This document shows, piece by piece, positions 46,105 through 57,360 of a stretch of DNA of 64,000 nucleotides. Position 1 is the first letter of the stretch; each line of letters starts with the position of its first letter. The position numbers and the translations under genes are program-made. Where the stretch lies: NCBI GenBank assembly GCA_021399435.1, contig JAJTUP010000024.1:248001-312000 (forward strand), given 5' to 3'. Source of the stretch: Diaporthe sp. PMI_573. Taxonomy: Eukaryota > Ascomycota > Sordariomycetes > Diaporthales > Diaporthaceae. Under the pieces are notes generated by a model. It made no database searches, was not told the origin of the DNA, and saw only the letters and a program-made list of their open reading frames with translations.

Positions 46105-49100
46105 CTAAGTCTCTCCCACCCCAGGCACTACCACTTCCCCATCAGTACTCTCTTCTGCTTCGGATTCAGAGTCATTTTTATCATCGGGAGCGCTCTCCTC
46201 CCCTTCTCCCTCGTTACCATCGATGCTGTTATTGTCGATATCACCCAAATCTGAGTCGCTGGCATCTGAGGCGGTGCTGCTCGCCAAGGAGGTTTCGTTG
46301 GATACATATTCCCGACCTGCGTGGATTTCAGAGAATGTATGATCCGGATGAATCTCGTTGCGTGATCTGTAACACTTGAAGCAGAGTATAAAGTCATTGC
46401 ATGTATCACAGAGGTAGTGTACGCCATAGGACCTCTGAGTTGCTTTTTTGTTAGTAAATTTCTTTTCTGGGGGGATATCAGGCTTCGCCTTACCATCAGA
46501 CACGCATCGCAATATGAAGGCTTGTTACATCGCGCCCGTTTTTTCTCAGCCTTGAGGACATATTGGAAGCGAACTCGTTTGTCAGACTCCATCGCCTCGA
46601 GCTCTGCATGCGTTGGCGTGACCAGGTCCAGTATAGCGTCACCCAAGGCGTAATAAGTAGCCAACCCATATGCTGTCCACTTTCGGTCAAGCCCATCACC
46701 TTCTACGAGTCGGTCTGCTCCACACTTTATCAGTAGCTGTATGATGGTCGTGCGCTCTGAGCTTTGCGTGTCCCAAAGGTCACAGATACGCATTGCCCAT
46801 AGCAGCGGCGTCCAGTCGTCATTGTCTCGCTCATGAACGAGCTGTGGCCACCGCGTAAGCAGGAAATCAACGATGTTGGTATCGCCACTGACGACGGCAA
46901 AGTGCAGAGCACCCCGGCCCATGCGATCCTTGCTTTGCAGCTGTGCACCAACGTCAATGAGGTACTCGACCATGTCGAGCGTGCGGTAGAGAGCAAAGTG
47001 TATGGGCTTGCGGCCAATACGGTCCTCGGCGTTAACATCTACTCTCTTGTCCGTCAGTTTGCGGACCATGTCGAGATCGCATTCCAAGCAGGCAATGCTC
47101 AAGACACTGCCCCACCAGTCACATGTCTGGTGCTCATCGATGTCACTCTGGCTAAGGAGGTATGTCACGATTTCCATCCTGTCGTCATCATCGCCTTGAT
47201 TGCGTAGAGCAGCATGGAGCGGTGTGCCGGCCTCGCCAGGGTACTTGTAATTGATGTCTGCCCCGGCCTCAACCAGCATACTGATGATTGCATGCGTGCC
47301 AGAGCGACATGCTGCATGCAGGACCGAGCCAAAATCTCCACTTTTAGCGTTGACATTGGCGCCGGATCTTATGAGGTAGTCGGCGACCGCATAATTCCCG
47401 GCTGAGACAGCTCTCGACAGAGGGGTATGGCTTCTGGCTTGTGCGTCCGTTTCAGGGTCTACCGACGCGCCACGCCGGAGTAGAAGCTTCACAGCAGACA
47501 CTGTGGTCTCCGACGTGATGCAGCCGAGGGCCGTCTCCTGATCGCCGTCTTGCTCATCGACTGAAATATTGTAGAGAAGTAGAAGCTCCAGAGCGTCTGA
47601 GAGGCCGTGACGCACGCAGTAATGAAGCAGAGGATGCTCAAGCTCGCTCGCCGAGAAAAGGGTAGGGTCTGCTCCAGCCTCAAGAAGCTTCGAAACACCA
47701 GCGATGCTCCTCGAGACCAAGCACATAGAAAGTGGAGTCTCGCGGTGCAACAAGTAGTTTGGATTGGCTTTGTAGCGCAGTAAGACATCGATTGTGTCGA
47801 CACACTCGTTCACGCATGCCAAAGTCAGTGGTGTTCTGCCGCCCGTCGTCTTGCGGTCAACCTTGGCACCGGCCTTGAGGAGTATTTTCGAGATTCTGGC
47901 TTCGTCATAGGCACCTTGAAGGGGCGTCCAACCCTCTTCATCGCCGGGAGCATTCGGATCTGCCTTGGCGTTGATCAACATCTGAACCATGCCCTCGTGG
48001 CCGCCCCAGGCTGCATCGAACAAGGGTGTGCGCCCGTCAACATTTTTCATACTTAAGGACGGTCCTTTGGAAAGAATCACTTTCAGCAGAGCCAAGTGTC
48101 TCATCTCCACAGCTATGGAGCAAGCAGTGTTGATGGCGTCATAATATTGTTCCCTGGAGGTTTCGCGGAAGACTCTCTCGCCTTCCTCAATCAACATTTT
48201 GACGACTTCTTCTTGGCTGTCCCCTCCATCAACAGCATCGCATAATATTGAGGAGAACTCAACAGCGTCGGAAATCCCACACGAGTTGATCACTTGCTGG
48301 ACAAGGGACTTGTCTTTGAGCTTGATGGTGGCATGAAGGAGAAAGTCAGATATTTCTTTCTTCCGAGGGGCTTCGACGGTATTGGCAAGGTGTGAGATGA
48401 CGAATCTCAGTGACTTCACTCTCTGCTTCTCAAATGCCACATTGCAGAGATTAGTTAGTGCCGAGGTGTCGCGCCAACCTTGTGCCAGGGCAAACTCCAG
48501 AAGCTCCTCGACCATGGCATGTTGCCCATAAGTGACAGCCGTCTGTATTGCTTTGAGAAAGGAACCATGCCATCCCTTGGTCAGCGTCGATATTGACTGC
48601 CCTTCTTCTGGGTCTCCATCATCCTTTGCATCCGAAGAGTGACCTTCCTGGCATAAGGCCTCGACTAGAACCAGGGCAATCGCTCGATTGCCATGCCTGC
48701 ACGCTAGACTGAGCGCTATTTCTTTGGCTCCGCTGACCTTATCATCGTCATTCTCTGCAGCAAACTGGGCGTTTATCAGCAACTTCAGGCACTCCGAGCC
48801 GCCTGTATGGCTCCTGAAGCTTCCTGCCGCGCACATAATCAGAGGTAGAAACCCACGCCGACGACTTTCCCCCGCCGGAACGGTATGGATCAGAATTCTC
48901 ACGATGTCGACAAGGTCGTAGTAGGCCGCCCATCCGAGGATTACCAACGGATCTCGGAGTGTGTTCGGCTGCTGCGCTGCCAAATTGACCACTTTGTGTA
49001 TGACTTCTAATCTTGCAGATGTGATAGCCCCAAGAATTGCACGGTCGAGCGTTGTACCATCTGGACGTGGAATGGCCGCAAGTTTTGTTACCGCGGAGAG

Positions 49101-51142
49101 CTGTCCTTCGAGTGCAGCCCAAGACAACGCTCCAAAACACTGTTCTCCGAAGGAAGTCTGTGCCTGGAACTTGCTCATTGCTGCTGACAGCAGGACGTCG
49201 GCACCATGCCGGGCAAATATTGCCAAGGTTGTCATTGACGCAGGGTCACCTCGGGTAGCTGGATTAAAGTGGCTCCAATAGGCGTTTGTCCAATGTTCCA
49301 GCAGCTCGGGCTTGTTGAGCAGCTCATCAAAAGCTGGCCACTCGCCTAGTTCTCTTCCAGCTAGTCTCGCATGCTCAACCCAGTGTCTCACGGCGTACGA
49401 ACGGAAGCTCCCTCGGTACTCCGGGGCACCATTGGTCTCTTGGTCCGCATTCACTACTGGCCAATCTTCGATAGCCACCATGTGGAGGTATTGTAAGCAC
49501 CAGTCTGCAATTTCAGCATGTGCGCGATATCTCCCTCCTCCTTCTGTGTCTCTCCTCGAGTCAGAGAACAGATAATCACGCAGCTGCGCGTGGCCGAACA
49601 CGACCTGATTCTCGCAGATCGTCACCAGACCGGGCAAGAGCCCAAGTGTTGCAGCGGAGTCATGTCCAGGAGACAACGCCTCATCAAATCCGATCTGTTG
49701 CCCATATGTGGTGGTCCGTTCCAGGTCGTAGAGTTCTGCCACAGTAAAAGGCCGAAGACAATGAAGGAGGAGCTTTAGAGCCGTATTCACTTGATTCTCG
49801 CGTTCTTGAGCTTCAGAAGTGGGGTGCAGCGAGCGAGAGAAGATGTTGTGGGCCGATCCGGAAACGAGGTCATTTAGAGAGCCGAATGCCAAATTTGAAG
49901 GCCGTGGCTTTATCCACGACAGCAGCACTAGCTGAAGGTGAAGTTCAGGGTCGACCTCTTGCCTAAGCAGAATATCAAGCAGCTGATCTCTTGCGGAGTA
50001 TAGGCTGGGGACCTTTGTGACTAGTTCCAGTACCATGTTTCGGGCCTGGGCTTCTCGGACGTTGAAGAAGCCCTGGCCTGCCATCTCGCCGGCGGTGCTC
50101 GCATCAGCCAAACGAGTATGCTCTGCCTCGGATTCCCGTGTCGTTATAACCTCCACTAGCGGATACCTTTTTCCAAAATGGTGTCTTGGCGCAAGGAGCG
50201 GAAGGCATCGGTTTATCAAAACCACACCGAATTTTGCCTCACAGGTTGTCATGAAGGCCATCAGTTGTGAAAGGACCCACTGCTGCGACTCGATGTGTTC
50301 GTCGAAGTTCACTAAGACCCAGAAGACCTTAGCGTCTGCCAGGTCCGTGCTGGATTGGAGGCATTGGAAGAACGTCGAGAGCAGACGCTTCAAAGATGGC
50401 CTGTGCTGACTTGGGAACCTGTCGCCGAGACCTAGCTGGTTAATAACTCTGTTTTTCCTCATCCAAGTGACGCCTCGTAATTGTCTCAGGAACGTGCTGA
50501 GCATCAATTCGACCGAATCGTACCGGCAGTCCCAGTCTCGAAACTCGTAGAACTGGACATGAGAGTTGGCACTGTTTTGCACGAATATTTGTCTGCAAGT
50601 GGCGATTGCCGTGCCCACGGGGTCTATCTCGTCATGTATAACCAATAAGCCGTCGTCCAAGCCTTTTACCCAGTGGCTGAGGGGCTTCCCGTTGAATATA
50701 CCCTCGAGCGTGGGCCGCGGTCTGTGAATGGCAGCATCTATGATTTGTGCATAAGTTGGTAGGACCACGATGGGCGGCCGAGTCAATCTGTCGGAAAAGA
50801 CGTTTGACAGAGCAGCTATGCCTGCACCAGACTCGTCTGAAGACTGATGATGGTTCAAATCAAGCTTTTGGTGTTGCTCAACGTCCCCCGCCTCACCAAG
50901 TGTCCGCCAAGCGGTTTGCCAAGGTTCAAAAATCTATTTTGCACGTTACTCTTGTCTCGGTGACTTCATATCCCTCTTCAGTTTCGACTTACACGCTTAT
51001 CTATATTTTCAAAAGCATTCGAGATATTCACATTCCTCGAGTTTAGCTTCAGTTGCGAATCAAGAAAGTCTTGGTTGACAGCATTCACCACGCTGGCCAG
51101 ACTCTGCAATAGCATGGTGGAACGACCGATGTGGGATGACAT
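46105..51142 (-). CDS. NLR-like ankyrin protein with degenerate NTPase and ZZ finger
   Basis: Predicted 1639 aa from three exons: 51142-50993, 50933-46494 and 46434-46105, with two 59-nt GT-AG introns. The plan follows fungal STAND/NLR proteins: a novel N-terminus, a NACHT-like region (residues 130-350), a winged-helix segment ALKLLLHCLRPFTVAELYDL, the HxxxxDYL-type FGHAQLRDYLFSDS, a long alpha-solenoid, and about 13 ankyrin repeats (about 1010-1470; e.g. DGRTPLFDAAWGGHEGMV). The C-terminal ZZ zinc finger (CNKPSYCDAC...CDTCNDFILCFKC...H) is completed by the last exon, then an acidic tail. The place of the P-loop reads VIHDEIDPVGTA, with no GxxxxGKS/T, and the Walker B position reads VFWVLVNFDEHIE. 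Nucleotide binding is therefore probably lost. A scaffold or sensor role is inferred. The two genes beyond its divergent promoter support a link to self/non-self recognition. Confidence 0.85.
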
Positions 51143-51295
51143 GTCCAATTGAAAGAGCCTTTGCAAACTTGATTGTATGTCAAGAGGGCCTCGAGAACGA
51201 TGTGGGCAGTGGAGGAAAACCTGTACCATATCAGCCTTGATGAAATGTTAAGACCTTCCGCAGCCTCCCGCAGCATTCACCTCCGAATAGCGACG
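51143..51295. promoter_or_regulatory. 153-bp divergent promoter
   Basis: The NLR-like gene (minus) and the 295-aa protein gene (plus) start head to head only 153 bp apart, so they share one regulatory region. This suggests co-regulation. No specific site was identified. Confidence 0.5.
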
Positions 51296-52183
51296 ATGTC
51301 TGATTATAGCACCGAGGAGCAGGTTAGCTCTGCTGAGGACCTGGTGCCCTTTGGGATCAGAGTCTACCCAGAGGGGGACGCTTCGGGTTTGCATATGCTC
51401 AACGACCCGATGGACCCTTTCCAACGCGACACCATCATCGAGCGAAATCGCCGTGTAGACGTACGCTGCGAGCACAAGGATATTGTTCATGGAATCTGGT
51501 CAGCGGAAGAAGATGAGCTTTGCACGCTGATAGTGCTCGAATTTCAGTTTGCCCCTGGTGGTGCCGCTCGGCGCATCAAAGAGGCACATGTGGAAATGCA
51601 ATTCGAGACCCTGAACGAATCCTCTCGCGACCTTGAGGTGCAGGATATGTATCCCAAAGGTGTATTTCACGTCGAGCCTACGACACAGGAGGAAACTTTC
51701 ATTCGCGGCGGGAGTGCCAACATTGGTGGTGGAGCGGTGGGTCTCCAGATTGGGGCGGAACTCAAAGCTGAGCATACAGTCAGACAGGAAACCTCGGATG
51801 CGACGCTGGTCAAGGGCTCCATCAACCATAAGGGTCGGCACTGGGGACCCAAGAATAGCGTGTCTTGGACCCTGCTGGAAAATCCCACGGCTAAGACGGG
51901 CGTAGTGTCGCACATCCAGGCAGCGGTGCGGCTCAGGAGGCAACACATGGAACACTTCAGGGCGATGGTCACGATCAGGATCAAGGCCGACGTCATGACG
52001 AACATTGGCTCATTCTTCAGGACAGACAAGGATGACGAAGTTTTGTATAATCCGGAGCGCCAGCCGCCGAGTACTGACAGACTGGAAAAGTACGACGTCA
52101 ACAACCTGGGAGCATTTGATTTGAAGAGCGCGTCTGGAGTCACTTTCATGACCGTTCTGAGGGGTACAACGAAAGAGGAATAG
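51296..52183 (+). CDS. 295-aa probably beta-rich protein, candidate effector
   Basis: Intronless. MSDYSTEEQ was taken as the start because upstream in-frame codons are non-ATG and lie in the shared promoter. Family not recognised with certainty. It has alternating hydrophobic/polar strands (CTLIVLEFQFAPGG, KEAHVEMQFETLN, VHVEP-like GVFHVEPTTQEE). A glycine-rich segment RGGSANIGGGAVGLQIGAEL is followed by an amphipathic Lys/Glu stretch. Later come SVSWTLLENPTAKTGVVSHI, RAMVTIRIKADVMTNI and a 60-residue tail ending TKEE. No signal peptide or membrane helix is seen. Proteins with this pattern seem to recur near fungal NLR genes (from memory, unverified). The Gly-rich centre and cleavable-looking tail, together with a protease gene next door, make a pore-forming or effector role conceivable but untested. 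Confidence 0.7.
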   Translation: MSDYSTEEQVSSAEDLVPFGIRVYPEGDASGLHMLNDPMDPFQRDTIIERNRRVDVRCEHKDIVHGIWSAEEDELCTLIVLEFQFAPGGAARRIKEAHVEMQFETLNESSRDLEVQDMYPKGVFHVEPTTQEETFIRGGSANIGGGAVGLQIGAELKAEHTVRQETSDATLVKGSINHKGRHWGPKNSVSWTLLENPTAKTGVVSHIQAAVRLRRQHMEHFRAMVTIRIKADVMTNIGSFFRTDKDDEVLYNPERQPPSTDRLEKYDVNNLGAFDLKSASGVTFMTVLRGTTKEE

Positions 52184-52759
52184 ACTGATGCGTCAGAAAA
52201 TGACCCTTTTGGGACTGTGGTACTGCTGGTGGACTTGTAAAGGTGGTGAGGAGCAGCCTATGAGAACGAAAACTGAATGCAAGGTACTTTTACAGGTGAT
52301 AATTAATCAAGATAGGTAGGCTGCCTGCATATCGCAATCAATCATCATGCAGGGATGCACTTGGTCGAATAGATCATGCCACCTCTTTGCTACCATCCCA
52401 GTATCTCAAATTCATCGCATGAGCTGAAGACTGCCAAATATATCCTTTTGTGAGTGATAAGAAAAACCGTTAGTCAACCCATTGAGCTTGATATCCGGAT
52501 ACATGCCTTTGTTGAGAGACCTGACCGTTGATTGTTGTAGTCCCCGCGGGCAGCCTGTCGTCGCCCAACATTTTTCGACTCTGGACACCGCCCTCCACGC
52601 CGTGGGCCAGTTTGTGGCAAGTCTGCCTACACTTGCCAGTCTAAATCGGCCATCAATCCTTGACATACGTCCAAGTTGAAAATCAATTGATACTTTCGAC
52701 CGCACATTGGGTTGTACGGCTCGTCAGCCACAACATCGGACGACACGGCTAATACAAAG
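52184..52759. other. Intergenic stretch before the protease gene
   Basis: About 575 bp. No clear upstream exon of the protease gene was found, although one cannot be excluded. Otherwise empty. Confidence 0.45.
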
Positions 52760-55700
52760 ATGGTGTCTATGGTTGATCCAATACCTTCTGAGGGTGGCAA
52801 AGAGGAATATGGATATGGATCGCAAAAGCCCCCTACAATGGATCATGAACAAGGCTACATTGGCAGCAGCGACGAAGAGGACCAACAGGAGGAGGAGGAG
52901 GAGGACGACGACGACGACTATGAGGAGCTAAGGGAACGTATCGATTTGCTGAAAAGAGACCTACGAACCACACAAGGGCTGGTCCAAGACAAAGAGTCCC
53001 AAAACAAGTTGATCGCCAAATACAGAGACGTCATGGCTCCACAACAGAACTATATCGAGGACCAGGTGGATATTGGCCTAAATCTGCTCTATATTATGGC
53101 CGACTCCACCCACCACAGAGAGCAGAATCACCCGTGGTTGGTCAAGTATCTTGTTGATCAGCATCCCACACTACTCCAGGAGCCCGATAAAGGCAATGAA
53201 ACTGCCTTGTTCGTGGCTATCACTAAGAACAAAGTCGAATTTGTCAAAGAAGTCTTGGAAAGCAGCATTCCGGATTCCATACTGCAGCCAGTTATTGAAA
53301 GCGCAGGAGTGCTTAGCGGAAACTGCATCCACAAGGCCATCTTGAACAACTTTGATGCTAGCACCACGATCGACCTGATCAAGAGGGCTTCGTCCAAAGC
53401 GCTTAGTAGCAAGGACCCGACTGGGCTCACCCCACTTCATTATGCTGTCGACTACGCAAGGTGTACCGTGTCAAGGCTCGAGGTGGTGAGGACTTTGATT
53501 CAATACAGCGATGGAGCATTCGACCAGATAACAGGGAAGCCCAATCATTTCTCCGTCTACCAGTACCACGTCGATACAGAAAGACGTTTCAATAACAACC
53601 CAGAAAAGGAAAAGAAGAAGGCTTCTAAGGTACACGACCACACAGGTCTCCGAAAGGATGGCCCCAAAACAACAGAATCTGGTCACCCATCTTTGAACCA
53701 ACTTGATAAGAGCATGATAAACGACAAGAGACATGAGCGAAACCATTCGAGAGAGCCATCAAAAGATCGAGGCAAGTCTATGTACGTGAAGGAAAAGGGG
53801 AAAGAAACAGACGTACCTGTCTCGGAACAGAATGGAGCTGAGGGCTCGTCGCAGCCAGAGCCCATGCAGACGGTCAGACGAGCTGGGACCTTGGGACACA
53901 ACAGCAGCGGCAGCATCTCGCATGGTACACGAGCCCCAGCCGCTGCATACCGAGCCAACGAGACCAGGCAATATGCTACTCCAGAGGCACAGCCCTCAAG
54001 GACACGTACCCAGGGAGAGGATATCGCTGCTGGCACTTCCGGAGACTTTAAAGACCAGACTGAAGTGCCCAAGCGACCCAAGACCAAGAAGACCAAGAAG
54101 ACCCTGGTGCCTCGGTCCAAAGCCATCGTTGTCAAAGAGCCTCCGTCCGCTGACGTTGCGGCCCAAATCGCGAAGGAGCTAAAACTACATTATTTGCTCT
54201 CAACCTTCAGAGAAAACGACGTGCTCACCGCCGGAGGTGGTGTTACAGTGAGAAATCATGACTCTGCTGTGAGATTCCTGTTCGGGGAAAACAAAGAAGG
54301 TGAGATGTTATCCTGCTTGTAGGACATTTTACATGGCATATCGTATCTCACAGCGCTATGCAGACAAGCAGATTTGTTTCGATTTTTCAATGCGTGCCGT
54401 TAAGAAAGACGAACAAGATAAGTTGCTCTTCAAAGACTTTGAAGACAGCTATACGGGATTCAAGTTTGATGATGTGCTACAGTACGTCAAATTCGGCCAT
54501 ATTGAGCTAGATAGAAAACTGCCCAGGTCGCGAAGGCAAGGGCAGGTTAGTGATCCAAGTCCGGGTGAAGGCCGCGAAGATATTGCGTGTTTCTTTGATT
54601 GGCTACGCAAAACCAAGAAAGTTAGCAACATCATCAAGGTCACCGTTGAGGACCGAGTGGGTACTCCGCACAGCGACGAGGCCATCGAGAGGGCTCTAGC
54701 TGGATTCAACGTGGAGATTCTCGAATGGCGCAAGGTGGACATCGACCCCCAAGCTATCTGGTCGGCGTGTCGGACAACGGACCAGACGCCGGTTCTGCGC
54801 GAGTTACACCTTTGGTGGAGCGGAAATAACGCTATCCTCCGCGCGTGGAGCGAGACTGATGGTCTTGGGAAGCTGCCGAGACTCATCACTGTTCATATAC
54901 ATCAAGCACAGGTGAGTATGGTAGTGTGCTGTCTTGAACATTCTACAGTATTTAACACGTCGGCCAGGCCGGGCTCGACTCTTCAGTTCGCACCAGGAGC
55001 AACATTGCAGAGTTCAGAACACGAATGGCGCAACACCGCGACGGGTCCCTGGTTCCGATCAGTGTCACCTATCACGGGCTAGAGGAGCCTTTCGCCCCAG
55101 ACAGGAGACGTATACAGACCAAAGACGCGGATCAACGCAGCCAGCTCGACTCACACCGGTGGCTCGAAATCATGGACCGCTTGGCTGACGGCATCTTTCG
55201 TATTAAAACTCCGCCTGGCTGCAGCGATGACTTCTTGACCCACTCGAAACTGCCGTCAGAGTTGCAGAAAGACGTGAAAATCGCACTGATAGACGATGGC
55301 GCGGACTTTCTGGATCCAACCATAGCCAAGAATATGGAAAGTGGGCGCGGTTTCGGCGCCTCTGAGCCATTCCACAGGTCAAGTACCGGACATGGAACAT
55401 GGATGGCCTATATGATGAGTCGTATATGCCCTAATGTCAAGATATTCGTGTGCAAACTTGACGTCTTGAGGCACGAGAGTGGCCGGAAGGCCAATTTTAC
55501 CGCCAGGAGTGCGGCCGACGTAGGTTCTCCCTCACGCCCCGCGTTGAGCATTGAAGGTGTAGACACACGCAGTAACAATCGCACAGGCGGTCGAATTTGC
55601 AGTGAGCCGTGACTTTGACATTATCTCGATGTCATGGACGGTGGAGAAAAACCAGGTCGACCCCGACAACGAGCGGGATATGGGGCGTCTGCAAAGAGCC

Positions 55701-56360
55701 CTGGAGATCGCGAAAGACAAGAAAAGGCTCGTATTCTGCTCTGCGCCCGACATTGGTAACGCCAGGGACTCGGTGCTGTCCAACCACTATCCATTCGGCT
55801 GCGACTCCGTCTCGAAGAGAATCTTCAAAATTGGCTCAGCCAAGGCCGACGGTACGACCCTCGGCTGGACAGGAGATTCGGAAAGTATCAATTTCATCCT
55901 GCCCGGGGACAACGTCATGCCACGCAAGGGCGATCGCATCTCTGAGGAGAAGGACGCGCCCAGAACCGGCTCCTCGGTGGCCACCGCACTGGCCGCCGGC
56001 CTGGCCGCGTTACTCATCTACGTGGTGCGTCTTGCTGCCGTGCACGACTGGCACAAGCCTACCGGCGGAGGAGCCACGAATACCGTGGGCGTCGACACGT
56101 TGCGCGCCATCCGGACCTTCGACGTTATGAACAAAGCATTAGCCAAGATCAGGAACAAGGCAGCAACAGTGACGGGGAACGAGGCCGGACGGCGCGACCG
56201 CAACTTTGAAGTCGATACTTTCTTCAGTGAGCCAGCGCGATTGTTGCTGAACCCCGCGACGCCCGAGGCTGAGAAGTGGGAGAAGATTAGACAATTGGCA
56301 CGGGAATTGGTGCCGTGGAGCGAACAAACAAGGGTGACACCACTGGCAAGGCCTGCCTAG
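52760..56360 (+). CDS. Ankyrin/subtilisin-like serine protease
   Basis: Predicted 1137 aa from four exons: 52760-54299, 54364-54911, 54968-55519 and 55587-56360, with GT-AG introns of 56-67 nt. Order: an acidic run (EEEEEDDDDD) and coiled coil (ELRERIDLLKRDLRTTQGLV), weak ankyrin repeats (about 100-230), a Lys/Ser/Pro-rich disordered linker, an alpha/beta region (about 480-690), then a peptidase S8 domain. Triad: Asp805 in VKIALIDDGADF, His838 in STGHGTWMA, Ser1010 in RTGSSVATALAAG. The oxyanion position appears to be Asp (FCSAPDIG) instead of Asn. No signal peptide, so it is cytoplasmic. Subtilisin-like proteases of this intracellular type are known partners of fungal gasdermin-like toxins (HET-Q2 with HET-Q1 in Podospora), which makes its placement beside the 295-aa protein notable. 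Activity is inferred from the triad. Confidence 0.85.
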
Positions 56361-57360
56361 GCGGATACGCCACTTGGAACTGTTCAAGCAGGCTTTGCTC
56401 GTCTTGCTCGTAGTTCAAGACTGCGTGACAAGGAGATCCTGCAGTGTCCCAAAGATCGGTGGAAAGATGACCAACATTTTGTGAGTCTCGCCCCAGAGCG
56501 ACTCTGATACTGTTGGGAATTGGAAGTCATCAACCTTAATCAACAAGTCGCGGTTCCGACCCTCTGGACATCAGCTGCATAAACTAGATTTAGAGCCACT
56601 ATATCAGAAATTGCAGCTTTTTTCATTCTCTTGTGGACATGCGTTGCCTATCAATCTCGACTTCTACTTGTCGTGCCAGTTGGGTTCCATCCGAAGGGCG
56701 AAGGAAGTCATTTGTCAACCAGGAGGACCTGTATCCACCAATTTACCTTCCCGGATGTACCTCCTGAGACTTGATAATCGGAGCTACAAGAACTAAGCAG
56801 TAAACAAACCAGCTGTGAGTGCGAGAGTCACGCCAAGGTATACCTTCTAATTCTAAGAGAGGTTAAGCTAGAATAGGTCTGCCGACCATGCCGACAATTA
56901 CACGAGACGAAACTCTAAGCCTTCATACTAACTTCTATCATCGAAATACCGAGGTACCATGTGTACCTCTAGAAGAGTAGTATAGCTCCCTAGTATATCA
57001 GCAAACTATCTCAGTCGAGTTCTTCCAAGCTGCAAGTGTCACACACCCGCTAACCCACCGTCTCCAAAAGACTGTGAGATAAGAGCAAGATCCTGGCCAG
57101 GCGATGAAGAGTCCCTTGTCCAGGAGACATAGAGCGGCAAAGTCGAACATTAATTAACGATGCTAGATCTATTGATATATAGGGTCTGAAAGTCTTTCTA
57201 CGCCAACTAGTCTATCAAGTGGTACACGCGATGCCTTCAATTTAATTGGCGGCACTTCACGCGGTTGGTGGGATGTGTGTGCTGCGAGAAACATGAAAAT
57301 TATGCATTCAAATCTGCTCCTCTCGTTCGGTACATATCAATTGATGTATTCTTCTTTCCC
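56361..57360. other. Gene-free stretch between convergent genes
   Basis: About 1 kb separating two convergent genes. No supported ORF. Short CTAG-containing and AT-rich patches are at 56830-57260. Confidence 0.5.
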
